The notes: generated by a model from the sequence alone, not told the origin. 64,000 nucleotides of DNA from Larix kaempferi (GCA_027924585.1 BSBM01000262.1:186001-250000); one strand, 5' to 3'. Shown: positions 1-11,010, numbered from the stretch's first letter. A program made the numbers and translations.

Positions 1-120
1 CTCGACTCAAACACAGACTCACCACACTTAGACATCCAGAACCGTTCTCAAACCAGACACAGAGACTCGGACTCAAACCACATAGAGACTCAGACATCCA
101 ACCACAGCCACATACAAAAC
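1..120. repeat. Short degenerate direct repeats at window edge
   Basis: A CA/GACTC-rich stretch in which motifs such as GACTCAAAC and AGACATCCA recur two or three times within 120 bases. It may be the edge of a degenerate tandem repeat extending left of the window. No coding signal is visible. Weak call. Confidence 0.3.
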
Positions 121-279
121 AAAGAATGAGGAGGAAAAAAATGTTAGAAACAATGTAAGATTTGAAATATATAGTCGTTAGTTCCTGCTTTTTTCTCCTC
201 TCTCTGGAACCCTTGCTAGGTTAGATGAGACAAAATTCCTTTCTCTAATCAACCCTCTTAACACATTACACAGATTCTT

Positions 280-453
280 AACGGTCCACTTTATCTGAGC
301 TTTTAAGGCACTGCCCGTTAGAGGCTCCCATGCTTTCTCTGTTTTGATTTCAAATTTTATTTTCCCAACGGTCCAGTTTATGCCAGCTTTTGAGGGACCG
401 CCTATTACAAGTTCCCATCCTTTTATTTTATCATAATTTTCTACTTTATTTTG
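280..453. repeat. Two-copy tandem repeat, 87-bp unit
   Basis: Two imperfect adjacent copies begin with AACGGTCCA at 280 and 367. On the minus strand the copies sit in a 110-codon open frame (178-510) with no ATG start, so that frame is probably a by-product of the repeat and not a gene. The rest of 121-2133 is AT-rich, with no coding region I can support. Confidence 0.6.
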
Positions 454-832
454 TGTTTTTTCTAAATAAGGATATGACGCGGCAGCTTTTCTTTCTGGAA
501 CATTGCCCAAAATTTCAGGTGTTCAATGCTTCCTTGACATGATTGGATTTAATTCTGATGCACATATCCATTGATCCGTCACATTACATTAAAGGAATCT
601 ATATTTATCATTAGAGTTTGGTATACATTTTGCCGTGATTTACTCTATTTAGCCTCAAGAGTTTGTTTTATAGTTTACTATAGTGTAATATAGGGTTTTT
701 TTCTTCTTTATAATGGAGTTTTAAAATTGTGATTTTTTAAAAGAATGGAGGATGGTATGTTAGTTATACCTTTTTAATTTTTTTTTTAAGAATGGAGGAC
801 ATGTTAGTTATTTTTATACATTGTTTTATTTT

Positions 833-923
833 ATTTTAATTAGATTCGTTTCATTTTTATCCATACATTACCTCCTTATTTTAATTAGATTTGTTTCGGT
901 TTTTATCCATATATTACTTCCTT
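833..923. repeat. Two-copy tandem repeat, about 45-bp unit
   Basis: Adjacent AT-rich copies at 833-877 and 878-923 both begin ATTTTAATTAGATT and carry TTTTTATCCATA. A similar smaller duplication, AAGAATGGAGGA followed by TGTTAGTTAT, lies just upstream at 741 and 788. No function is visible. Confidence 0.6.
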
Positions 924-1820
924 TTGACCAATTTTCATTTGTTTGAAATATTATAACTATTGTCAATGTTCAATGTTTTCTTAATAATACAATTATGATT
1001 TATGAGTTATTTAGTATTTATGTTGCACAAGTGAGGAATAAAGTTTCCCTCAAATTTGCAGGACCCCAAGTTGGGAACGAAAATAATATATATTAAAAAA
1101 ATATAAAAATAAAATAATTAAAAAAACATGAGAAGAGGAGAAACATAGGGAAGAAAATAAACATTAACACAAACTAGATGACTTAGCTTATCCCTTATAT
1201 TATGGTTGTAACTAGAACCTCTTAGTAGATTGAAATGGCAGTAAAATCAACATTACCATCCATGTCATTGATTGTATAAGGTATAATCTTTCTAAAGTGG
1301 GAAGTTTCTTTATTGATTAGCGGTAACTGCAATTTAGCGTAAGGATGAGTGAATACTCTAGCACAAGCGGTAGACAGAGATCAGTGTACCAACTCACAAT
1401 GTAGCACAAAATAAACTTTTACTGCAACTTAGTTTTCTAGAGAAAAAATTCTGAGTTAACCATGTATATGTATGGTCGCGAGGAAATAGGAATGTCTTCA
1501 ACAACCCTCCAAGGAAAGGATCCCACGTTTTCAAAGACATGCAAGAATAAAACAGAAAATGATAAAGATCAAAAGATCTCATCCACAATGATGGGTCGGC
1601 CAGGTATATATTTAATTCAAGAAATACTCATAAAAAGGTTTAATGGCAGTGCAACTTTGATTTGTTTTGTCTTTAATGTTCCATACATTGACTCCCGAGA
1701 TGCAAAATGTCTCAGGTGCACCCTTGCATCTCCTTCTCCTCTTTCTTGGAAATTTTAGTTTTGATTGGTGGCGACCATGAATGCGTGGAATCTCCCAGTG
1801 AAGGAAAAGCAAGAGAAAAT

Positions 1821-1963
1821 GTTCCCAAGTTCCCGATTTTAGAGGGTAAAAGTTCCTAATAAGTTCCCAACCATCTGGAACGGTTCCCACTGGATTTGGA
1901 AAGTTCCCTACTAGTTCCCAAGTTCCGTGGAACGTTGGAACTTCCAGATGGGAGCGGTTCCCG
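1821..1963. repeat. Cluster of GTTCCC motifs with an inverted repeat
   Basis: About nine GTTCCC-like motifs lie within 143 bases. A perfect 10-base inverted repeat, CCATCTGGAA at 1871-1880 and TTCCAGATGG at 1942-1951, could pair as a stem with a loop of about 60 bases. It could be the remnant of a tandem repeat or of a small foldback element. No target duplication was found. Confidence 0.45.
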
Positions 1964-2133
1964 TGCTACATAGTTTAATATGGTAGTATTGTTTGTTATT
2001 CTTGAATAGAGAATATCAAAATTTCATGTTACAAGTGTATAATATTAGTAGTAATGATTTATGGGTTTTTTTTAAGTTACACATTTAAGAAAATTGTATG
2101 CCCATACCCATGATGTTATCCCTGTATTATTTG

Positions 2134-2236
2134 ATAAGTCAAGAAACCATACATTTTTTAAGTGAAAAACACCACTACAGAATTACGGAATGCATGTTAT
2201 GGTTTCAACATATTAAAAAAATTGTTTATGGTTTAG
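2134..2236. repeat. Copy 1 of a tandem duplication, about 103 bp
   Basis: This segment recurs at 3936-4037. Both copies share TAAGTCAAGAAACCATA, AAAAACACCACTACA and the closing GGTTTAG. They were adjacent before a LINE inserted at the start of copy 2. Confidence 0.7.
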
Positions 2237-2251
2237 GTAAGTCAAGAAACC
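2236..2251. repeat. LINE target-site duplication, left copy
   Basis: GGTAAGTCAAGAAACC, identical to 3935-3950. Confidence 0.9.
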
Positions 2252-2297
2252 GATACAAGGTAGACAAAAGGTGGCCAAAGTAGTGAAGAGCTAGTGA

Positions 2298-2480
2298 ATG
2301 ATGTACCAGGTTGAAAGGCTTGTTGATCTCATCCGAGGACACCACGCATGGTCATTTTCCCACATTAAACATGACAACAATAAGGTGGCTGACCTGTTGG
2401 AAAACATTAGGGAACGAAATGAATCACGGGTGGCTGAAGAACAACTACCTGAAGAAGGCGGTAATGACTGGCAGATCTAG
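2298..2480 (+). pseudogene. LINE RNase H domain, C-terminal fragment
   Basis: A 60-codon fragment matching the end of the RNase H domain found after reverse transcriptase in many plant LINEs. Visible features are the FSHIKHDNNKVAD segment, which contains the domain's last catalytic Asp, and a closing WQI before the stop. RNase H degrades the RNA strand of the RNA-DNA hybrid after reverse transcription. The upstream part of the domain and the reverse transcriptase are absent because the insertion is 5'-truncated. The family call rests on this one segment. Confidence 0.7.
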
Positions 2481-2522
2481 TGTATCCACTTGGTGGCTCA
2501 TGACATTAGGTTGTATTAGGAA

Positions 2523-3468
2523 TTGATGGGGTGCACGAGTGATGACATGAATTCCATGATGAGGGCACACATGTCAATTCCACTCAACACCTGGAATTCA
2601 TCCCATTTGAACTCATTAAGAGAGGCAGGTTCCTCAATATTAAACGAGGATATGAATGCCCATGAACTCACTCTAATTTTCAATAATGTGGAAATATTGG
2701 AGCCACCTCCATCCATTGAAGGGAAAGGTACGGTGAACCAAGAAGAGCAGCCGAGAGATGTACAGGATTCTCATGCAACTCAATAGCAAGTTCAGAGGAA
2801 TTATTATGGTTACTGTAATTGGGATGAGCATCTCGACTATTTATTCGAGGCACTCACATCCTCTCCAAATTATGTTTTTTCATTTTCTATGGAGTTCTTC
2901 TATGTGCAAGAAGGAGCGAGTGTGGTGTTATTTGTTGTACTTGGGAACTGTTGCAATGTCTCCTAAGCGGCAAGAGCGTAAGGGTAAAAAGACTAAGGGA
3001 AGGAGGAAGCCGACTCGGGAGTTGCGGAAAGCAGGGAAGGTCACCCATTTCTTATGGAAGCGCATACCACCTATTATTTGGGATGAAATTGAAAGGGTTG
3101 AGCGGGACCTGTGGAATCAGGTGAAAGCCATGGACATAGAAACTATCAAGGAGGAGGTGAAAGAATGGATCTGTGATTCTGGGACCATGGTTGGGCGTCT
3201 TTTCGTTTATGATAGGATTGTCACCACCTACTAGGTGACCAAGGAACTTTTGTCCCACATTATGATGGATAGGGAAAACAAATATCTGGGAGAGGTAGAA
3301 CCAATGAAAACGTGGAAGGAGAATCTGGACGATAACCGTTTGATGCACGAGAAAATTGACCACGTTTCCCTAAAGCTTGGCCTGCCACTGGAGACTCCAG
3401 GTATTGGTGCCGGTACTTCTGTTGCTCACTCTCTGGGGACATGCCCCATTCACGATCCTTTGATCTAG
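2523..3468 (+). pseudogene. Unrecognised coding-like region downstream of LINE RNase H
   Basis: Long open stretches continue after the RNase H stop. Frame A covers 2523-2786 and reads on through one stop to about 2960. After a frame change, frame B covers 2953-3468 with one stop at 3232. Frame B starts with a very basic segment (MSPKRQERKGKKTKGRRK) and continues with charged, helix-like sequence containing WKRIPPIIWDEIERVERDLW. I do not recognise the protein. It may be an extra 3' ORF of this LINE family, or host sequence carried along. Two frames and two stops show that it is broken here. Confidence 0.4.
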
Positions 3469-3934
3469 TCTACTTCTGCAGACGATCACAAGCTGGGTGG
3501 CCTCCGTTCTGGGACTTTGCTCCACTGGAACGTCCCCCAGGTTCCAAAATCATGGACTCCAGGTTGGTTTATTTGGGATAAAGGATTTTTGATGCTATGT
3601 CTCTTTTGTTCAGACAATATGTATGGTGCTTGCAGTCTTACTCTACGGTATCTTTCTGTGTAGTTTGTTTCTCTACAGCTCTAGTTTCCATTTCCATAGT
3701 TATGATGACTCTGTTTGTAGATCTTTTGAGACAGCCTTTGAATATGTTTATTGTAATAAGGGCTAAGGGGGTAGACAATTTTTTGTATAAGGGATAGTTG
3801 AACGGATAATTCTGGAAGTGGGGATATTTTCATATGTCAGTCTCGCAGAAACTTTTGGCATGAAAGGCCCTGCAAGTCATGAAATTTTTTACTGAAGGCT
3901 TCATTTTAATATAATTTTTCTTGCTTAAAAAAAA

Positions 3935-3950
3935 GGTAAGTCAAGAAACC
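3935..3950. repeat. LINE target-site duplication, right copy
   Basis: GGTAAGTCAAGAAACC directly after the eight-A tail of the LINE. Confidence 0.9.
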
Positions 3951-4037
3951 ATATATTTTTTAATGAAAAACACCACTACATAATTAGGAAATTCCTGTTA
4001 TGGGTTCAACTTATTAAAATACTTTTTTATGGTTTAG
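3936..4037. repeat. Copy 2 of a tandem duplication, about 103 bp
   Basis: Partner of 2134-2236, roughly 85 percent identical by eye, now separated from it by the LINE insertion and its duplicated target. The 1.3 kb that follow (4038-5360) are AT-rich and hold no coding region that I can support. Confidence 0.7.
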
Positions 4038-5361
4038 TTGACTTTGGATTTGGTTTATATGATGTCCATTCATTGAATCTAAAACTAATATTGTGAAATC
4101 CATATAGATTCATCATAGATTGGTTTGGCCACAATTTGTTTTTCCTTTGCCTTTGAAATTGGTTGGGCATGTAAAATCCTTATAATCTCTTAGATTTGAA
4201 GGCAGTTTAATCTCATGATATTTTAATTCATGCCTATACAAAAGAAAAATATTAAGGTTTCTTTAGAAATATTGGTCTCTATGTGTTCACATGGTTGGGG
4301 AATATCTTGGGAATCTAGTAGAAGAATAACTTGTTACTGGAAATATTAATGCAATATGAGGATACTCAATGCCAAAATTAATTATGTAGATGCATTCATT
4401 GTCATTAACCTGAAGATAAAATGCTTTAAAACTTTAATGTTAATGATCCACCGAATTTTGTTGATTTTTCAACTTTATATCTCACCCCCCCAACTATCTC
4501 ACCCTGTGTTTTTTTCCAAATTGATTTATAAAAGATTTATTTGGAGGTAATGGAAATGATTTTGATGATAATAAATATCTCATAAAAATAAGAAAACTAT
4601 TGTATTGAATGGAAATAATTGGAATTTATGAAACCTAACTAGTTTTTCCAATATGTGTTTGTGTTGTGCTTTCAATGATACTATTGCCAAAAGGGACATA
4701 TGTAATTCTTATTTCAAAACTAAATGATATGGAGCAAGGATATGCCTTCTTAAGGTTTGTTTGGGTAGTTTAAATGAGGTACACATCACTTGAGCTAAAG
4801 CTAGTGACACCTTTAGTTGATCATTGTTTCTAGTGATTTTCTTAAAATTTAATTTTTTGGAGCAAGGTAGTGGAGGTGGGGACATCCCATTGGGGGCATG
4901 TAAGCATCAATTCTTCAATGTTACAATGTTTTCAATCCTAAAATAATGGTTTTGTATATTTAGATTTTGGTGCATCTTCTATATCTTACCCTTTGTATAC
5001 ATTTCATATACATTCATTAATAGAAAAAGAATGTCATTGGTAATATTGTGTCTAGTAAAACCCCACCCAAGAAAAATAACAATGACATTTGCTAGGATGT
5101 GTAGATATTTATCTTAAACAAGTCTTATAGTGGAGGATATTTAACTCAAATTCAAAATATTTTCACCATCTGGATATACGAAAGTTAGATTTCAAAAATT
5201 TTCTATTCATCTACATAATGTCATTAATATAGTCATATATAGGCATCATGCAATATTAAAACTAAACATCTTTATGCCTGAAGGGAAATAATTATTTGTA
5301 AAAAAAATATAAGTTTAAAAATTAGTAGATTCCTTTTTTTAATCCACATATTTAAAGAGGG

Positions 5362-5401
5362 TGGGTGTTTCTCTTAATAGTTGGGTGTTTCTCTTGATAG
5401 T
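5362..5401. repeat. Two-copy 20-bp tandem repeat
   Basis: TGGGTGTTTCTCTTAATAGT at 5362-5381 is followed directly by a copy with one difference at 5382-5401. Confidence 0.7.
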
Positions 5402-5493
5402 AATGGTGGTATGGGATCCTCCACAACATTATACATACAATTTACGCACACCAAATGACTTTTTGCAGTGAATTTACTTGTGTTTCATAACCA

Positions 5494-6008
5494 TCCAGAG
5501 TGAGAGTACCAAGTGGATGTCAAGACTGCATTTCATATGTGGTTTACCAAGATGTTGAATTCCATGGCCAAGTCATTCCTCGTGTTGAAACAGATTGTGG
5601 ATCACTACAATTAAAAATTCATCTTTGAGGTCCACTCCCACAGTGTGTACTACCATTTTTCATCACCATTGAGGATGTAAAGTATGCCATAGCACAATGG
5701 CCACCACACTTTCAATTTATCCATGACTCCGACATTGTGATACTCAAAGAAGCTAGTGTGCAACACAAGTCAAAGAAGGGAGAAGTTGGACACTCCAACC
5801 CACCTAGAAAATCTCCACACCTATTTGAGAAGCACAAGAGAGAAACTCAGCCCTTGTAGCAAGTCGATAGCACTCAGAATAAGTTGTGGACTTATCCTTC
5901 TCCTCCACCAGATCCAGAGCATGAACATGGTTAGGAGGAGGATTTTGATGATTACCGCCTTTCGGAAAATTGCATGGAATGTCACCATTTGGGTCTGACC
6001 TCCATAAC
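5494..6008 (+). pseudogene. Decayed coding region, interrupted by the Tat element
   Basis: One forward frame is readable for about 170 codons with only three stops. It includes IEDVKYAIAQWPPHF, a Lys-rich patch and an acidic C-terminal part (EEDFDDYRL). Composition suggests a real but decayed protein. I cannot name it; an old retroelement Gag is possible. The frame ends at the Tat insertion at 6009, and coding-like Gln-rich sequence resumes on the other side at 33931, so this is probably one locus split in two. Confidence 0.4.
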
Positions 6009-6273
6009 TGTTACGGAGAAAACTTTCTATGGATTGGGGCAGACCACAACAGACAGCTGACTACCAAAAAATAACTCAAATCTAAATGTTATGCTATATA
6101 AATGACAATGCTAAGATAATGGAGAATATAACCAACCTCAATCTGAACGTTCGATGTAGATCCTCGTTGAAGCTTTCAATTCCTGCACTTGAACATGCAA
6201 ATTAGTCTTGACAGCCAATACACAACAAGCGCATATAATATATGAAAGACATTAACATCATCAATAGAAATGG
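6009..6273 (-). repeat. Tat 3' LTR, first segment
   Basis: Aligns with the start of the 5' LTR copy at 33002. Begins TGTTACGG, keeping the terminal TG that is mutated to TA in the other copy. Broken at 6274 by a solo LTR. Confidence 0.85.
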
Positions 6274-6763
6274 TGTTGAATATTGTAACTTCTAAGAATA
6301 TTATATTTGTACATTATTATTCCGGAGATGTTTGATCCCTCCGAGGTAACCCTATTATGTATCCGGAGATGTTTATTCCTCCAAGGGTTTGTGGTAGCTA
6401 GGGTTATTAGACCCACCATGTGGGGGTAGGCCCTGATCTTATACTTTAAGGGTTATTAGACTTCTCTAGGAGAGGTCGGACCCATTAGGTATTTTAGTCA
6501 GTGAGGAGTTAGTATAAATAGAGGAGGTGAACTCCTCATTAGACACACTCACTCACTTGAGAAAAGTAGCGCACTTGTCTGGGAGATCTGATAAGGAGAC
6601 AAAGAAGGAGGGAGCACATCTTGTATTTTGGTTGATCATCTTATTGAGGAAAGCTTTGCTGGGTTTTCTACCCCATGAGGGTTTCCCAGGGTAAATTATG
6701 TGTCTATCTTGTGATTATGCTTCTTTCAGTGATCTTGCTAGTCTATTTGGTTTAAACTTAACA
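6274..6763 (+). mobile_element. Solo LTR, 490 bp, inside the Tat 3' LTR
   Basis: A single LTR beginning TGTTGAATATTG and ending CTTAACA, flanked by an exact 5-base duplication, AATGG, at 6269-6273 and 6764-6768. The other Tat LTR lacks this segment, which gives the empty site directly. A TATAAATA box at 6513-6520 indicates plus orientation. A solo LTR is normally left by recombination between the two LTRs of a full element. Short size and termini fit Ty1/copia, but no coding region remains to prove the family. Confidence 0.85.
6513..6520 (+). promoter_or_regulatory. TATA box of the solo LTR
   Basis: TATAAATA about 240 bases into the solo LTR, followed by GAGGAGG. Position and orientation fit an LTR promoter. 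Confidence 0.6.
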
Positions 6764-6768
6764 AATGG

Positions 6769-7431
6769 TCCATGATATCATAAGTAAATGCAACCCAATG
6801 TAATATAAACAACATTCACAACATTAATGGACAAGAATATGAGTATTTATATTAATGAATAACAAGAAGTACAATGTGATATGACCTCTTGTCAGCAACC
6901 AATTTGAACTAAGAACTAGGTCTCTCCACTTGTGCCTCCACTACTTCAATCCTCCATGGAATGGAAAACTCAAACTATGAAAGGGGTTTGGAAGGTGAAC
7001 ATAAGGGGTTCACAACAACAAGGATCAATGAGTGTAGACTCAAGATACGACAAAAATCCACTAGAGTTATCTTGCTCTCTCTTTCTCCTCCCTTCTATAT
7101 GCCATAAGAGCTCAATATATAACCTTCCAAAGGTAAGTGAAAGGACACATCAAGGCATTTCGGGGAAAATGGAGGGCCAAAGGTCACCCTAAGACCACTT
7201 TTTGGGAGTAAAAAGTAATTTTCTAGTGACTTTTACCATTTTACTTGACACCCATGGGCTACAGTGGAACAACTCGCGGGTATGCTGGATAAAATGTAAC
7301 AGCTAGCGTACAAGAAGAAAAATAGGGAAATAGTGTGTTCTGAAGGATATAAAGTACATCTAAGTCGATGCAATGGATCATAAAGGCCAAAGAGTGATGA
7401 TGCTCACAGGGTGGAAAATTACGTTGTAAGA
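6769..7431 (-). repeat. Tat 3' LTR, second segment
   Basis: Continues the LTR after the solo insertion and matches 33270-33930. The end reads GTTGTAAGA here against GTTATAACA in the 5' copy. The adjoining interior, read on the minus strand, is TTAGGGGCCATCT, a plausible but imperfect polypurine tract. Confidence 0.85.
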
Positions 7432-9796
7432 GATGGCCCCTAATGTGTGAGGTCAGAGAATGGTGCTACGATGGCCGAAATACATTATAAATCTCAGAAG
7501 TGGAGTGATTGAGACACAAGTGGAAGGAGCAACTCACTCATCATAATACAATAATATCTCTAAGTACATGTCGGTATAATACAACAATCTAATACAATGG
7601 CCATGAGTGGGTAGTACATGGTGAATACCTGTCATAAGTGATCATAGCCATGATCCTTATACAGTAAGATATGGCTCCTTGCTAAAAAGGGAACAACTGG
7701 TGCAAACTGGAGGTACAAACTACTAATATCTGAGAGATGATATCTCAGATGTAAAGTGATGATCATAAGTAGCATACTGAATGCCGCTTTCGCCTGGGGT
7801 CTTCTACACAAATCATCTACGGTGCAAGTCCCACCAAGTGAATAAAGGTGTTGAGGTCGAACCTAATGTGACATCGTCTGATTACCGGTCAATGATGTAT
7901 ACTATTAATAGACGTGATATAACCCACCAATAATGAAAATGGGCATCAAGGCACAGAGTACAATCAGTAGAGTGTGAATAGATGTGTTGAAGTCAAACAC
8001 TAAGATGAATCCATCGATCAGGGGACATTGATGTATTCCCAAAACTGTCGATGGCGAGAGAACCTACCACTAATGAATGCAAGCCTCAAGGTACTCAACC
8101 GAACTCTAAGTCTCAAATTCATGAATAAATGGGTTGAAGTCGATAGAATGAAACTCGCTGGAGGGAGGGAATTAAGGAATCCCCCATCAACCAGCATGAG
8201 GTACCAGCTACGTTGAAAGATTTTGAAGAACTCAGGTGAAACGAACTGACTCAATAAGGAAGGCCAACATGCAATAGTCTAGAGATCTGAGGATTGGTCA
8301 ACTCTGGTTTCAGGACTTCCTTTGAACAAGAGCATGAGAAGATGGATAGACTCAAGCATCATAGACTTGACATAGGCTGTGCGATGCAGGAGGCATCGAC
8401 AAAGGCCTCCATAGTGACTGGAAGCTTAACCAATCGGTGGAGTAAAACTGAGAAATGAGTACATCTCCTAAGGTCCTACTATAGTCCCGACTCATAATGT
8501 ATGGAGTGGAATGAATGCTCTATTCAAAGGTGACACAACAGCTGCCAACTAGAAGTAGTAACCATATCCCATCCGATTTTTTGGAATATTTGATTTTTTT
8601 GGTCTTTTTCATATTTTGGAAGGTTGAAAAAGAATAAAATTGCTTCTAATACAACAATCGAGGGGACGAGTGTCAAATGTCGAGCAGACTAGTCCCAAGT
8701 AGTGGAACATACCTATGATCATTGCAAGGAACCATGTGCAGGATGTGGACACTCGGGGGGGGGGTGCTCCCTCGGGGTCAAAAGGTCATCAAATTGCAAA
8801 GGGAAAATGGAAGCTCTGCAAGGCTCGACAGGGAAAGTGCTCAGGCACTAGGCTAACAATTGAGTAAGCGGGAACTAGCACAAGGCTCAAGCAACAAGCA
8901 AAATGATGCAATGCAATCACAACTCAATATAAATGGGGGAGTCCTTATGGAAGATGGCCATCATAAGACAAAGTAGAGTATGAGTCTTTATCGCAAAGTC
9001 ATGGTGGAATTACAAAGGACTCCCAATATTAAGGAAAAATAATGGCATGGGCACCAAAATGCAATAACGGGTTCTAACTAGGGTACCCATGTTTGGAAAG
9101 GCCCTATCGCTCCATAACGACACTTCTATAACAGTGTGAAGGTTTTGTGTCGATTAAGAAGCGGGGTCACACCTAGGGTTAACGTAAATGGTCAAAAGGT
9201 CAAATGCAAAATGCATGTGAAAATGACATCTAACCTATATGCCAGGTGTGAAATATACCTACCGTAGGCACGAAACAATAAAAAACAACTCTCGCCAAAG
9301 AAATCTAGTCAAAAAATGCTACTCCAAGACATTATATTAGTCCAAAACAACTTAAAACGAGAAAAACTTCAGACAAGTGGGTTTTCAAAACTGTAAATGG
9401 TAATAAAAAAGTACAGTTTACAATTCATTTTCACTATTCACCCAATTTGGAGTTGTTGGTTAGTTTTCACCTCGAATTTCAATCGTTGATTCTGGGAGCT
9501 ACACGCATCCGTTCGTCGAGCCGTCTGGAGCAGGTTAGTAGTCTCATCCATACCTTTCATTTGATTGTTTTTATTTGAATTTTTAGTGGTCCAATTTTTT
9601 AAATGGCCAATACCTATTTGGTCACAGTGGTACCCATGAGCTACAAGCATACGGGTAGCGGATAAGGCTTGGTACCCGCTTTCAACGCATGCGTTGACCA
9701 CGAGTACCTGCCTCTGTGAGATAAATAGACCGCAGGTATGACCGTGAAGTTTGTTTTTAAATAAACTTGACTAAATTTTTGGTTTCTCTTCCTTGA
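7432..9796 (-). other. Long non-coding 3' region of the Tat element
   Basis: About 2.4 kb between the 3' LTR and the antisense gene. No open frame I trust is present. It contains a degenerate tandem repeat (7839-8170) and a run of ten G at 8755-8764. Long, fast-changing 3' regions are known in Tat/Ogre elements. Confidence 0.6.
7839..8170. repeat. Degenerate tandem repeat, about 136-147-bp period, in the Tat 3' region
   Basis: Repeat starts TGAATAAAGGTGTTGAGGTC at 7839, TGAATAGATGTGTTGAAGTC at 7975 and TGAATAAATGGGTTGAAGTC at 8122. Each full unit also contains an AATAATGAAAA- or CTAATGAATG-like block followed by CATCAAGG or CCTCAAGG. About 2.2 copies are visible. Confidence 0.6.
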
Positions 9797-11010
9797 GGAT
9801 AGTTCTAGAATGGAGAGAAAGGGAGCATGACCTTGTGGATGAGGCCATCCACAATGATTTCCCTGCACAACAAGCTTTAAAAGAATATGGGCTTTACAAT
9901 TTTTGGAACATAGGGGGTTTGAGGGCCCAAAACCTATTGCTCCAGCATTTGATAAGCTGCTGGGACATAGATGCACAAAAATTCAACTTGGATGGGAAAA
10001 TACTTTCCTTGGAGGTCGATGATATCTATTTCATTACTAGTTTGTCCCGCCAAGGTGAAGTGGCAAGCCTTCGATCTCGTTCTATGGGTGGTGGGATCAC
10101 CATTCTCGACTACATTGAGTGGTAATGTCTTCCCAATACTCGAATAGTGGGGATTCAGGTGCCCATCAGATCCATAGTCAATCTGAGCATGAAGGTTATA
10201 GTGGCTACCCTTATGCGGATTACAGGTTCAAAAGCTCTTCACCAGGACTCGAGGCCGGTGATGTTCTATGCCTCGTAGTGCATGCGGCCCACGGTATATG
10301 ACTGGTGCACAACGTTATTGGGGTCCATGAAGACTCAGTTAATGGATTGCAAGCACGGGGAGGCAAAAACATTTGGATATGGAATTATATTATGTAGTTT
10401 CTTCTTTAAGTGAGTTTTGGGGCTCAGTCTGAGGGTTGAAGTCCCTCCTCATAGTCTTCATGACCCATCCCTGACCCGGTGGATAGAGGTCTTGACGCGA
10501 CAGGGTGGTGGCCAATAGGCATCACCATACATAGACGAGTTCTTTCACTGGTGGGACCGACAGGTCATAGCTATAGATGACTACCCCTATGTAGGGATAG
10601 ACTTTTGTTAGGATCGTGACATGCCGCTTCCACCAGGAGCATCGTTTGGAGACATCGGTGAGTTACTCTTTTTATGTTTTTTGGTGTATTAAAATTTTAG
10701 GGATTTTTTATTATATATGTAAATGAAAAAATATTTTTGGGGGTAGTATCACATATTAATATTTCACTGTTTTCTCGCAGACAAGGGTCCAGTAAGACCA
10801 CAGGTCTTCCCAAGACATTGTCGACGGGGTAGGGGTGGTGAAGTAGTGGGTGCTGCAGTAGAGTGTACACTAGAGACTATGCGGGTCAACCTATCACGGA
10901 TGACCAACAGGGTACCAGGGATAGAGGTAGCGCAACTACTAGAGGATATGCAGCGCCATGTGGCGGGGGGTACCGAGCAATTGGGTGCGACTAATGTAGT
11001 GTATAGCTAA
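9797..11010 (+). pseudogene. Antisense accessory gene of the Tat element, spliced, possibly plant-mobile-domain-like
   Basis: The gene runs opposite to gag-pol. One frame is readable from 9797 to 10657 with five stops and no frameshift. It then joins across a phase-1 intron (10658-10780) to a stop-free 76-codon second exon ending in TAA at 11008-11010. A strong pyrimidine-rich acceptor (TTTCTCTTCCTTGAG) sits just before 9797, so a further upstream exon is likely; GCAG-GTTAGT near 9531 is a possible donor. Recognisable parts are ISCWDIDAQKF, SLEVDDIYFITSLSRQGE, VPIRSIVNL, DDYPYVGIDF and DMPLPPGASFGDI. The W...F.L.G...LE...I..LT.L...GE layout resembles the plant mobile domain. Antisense extra ORFs at this place are known in Tat elements; their role is unknown. 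Confidence 0.65.
10658..10780 (+). other. Intron in the Tat antisense gene
   Basis: Donor ATCG-GTGAGT and acceptor TTTTCTCGCAG-ACAAG bound a 123-base AT-rich segment with several stops. Splicing joins phase-1 codons and keeps the frame open to the natural stop at 11008. Sense pol in the same element has no such signal at this place. Confidence 0.75.

Larger units (their letters stand above)
2252..3934 (+). mobile_element. 5'-truncated LINE with RNase H remnant
   Basis: A non-LTR retrotransposon insertion. Its 3' end is a run of eight A at 3927-3934, and a 16-base target duplication, GGTAAGTCAAGAAACC, lies at 2236-2251 and 3935-3950. The 5' end has lost everything upstream of the RNase H domain, which is normal for target-primed reverse transcription that stops early. 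The surviving coding parts are the last part of RNase H (2298-2480) and an unexplained coding-like region after it (2523-3468). The element is degenerate and cannot be active. Insertion into one unit of an older tandem duplication is clear from the flanks. Confidence 0.85.

Noticed and set aside
178-510. 110-codon minus-strand ORF
   Set aside because: It starts with TTG and most of it is two copies of an 87-bp tandem repeat. Open by repetition, with no family features.
4356-4550. 64-codon ORF in the AT-rich left flank
   Set aside because: Hydrophobic AT-rich composition with no domain and no neighbour of support; length expected by chance.
5756-5998. 80-codon plus-strand ORF
   Set aside because: A neighbouring frame over the same bases reads as a longer, more protein-like sequence, so this ORF is probably a shadow.
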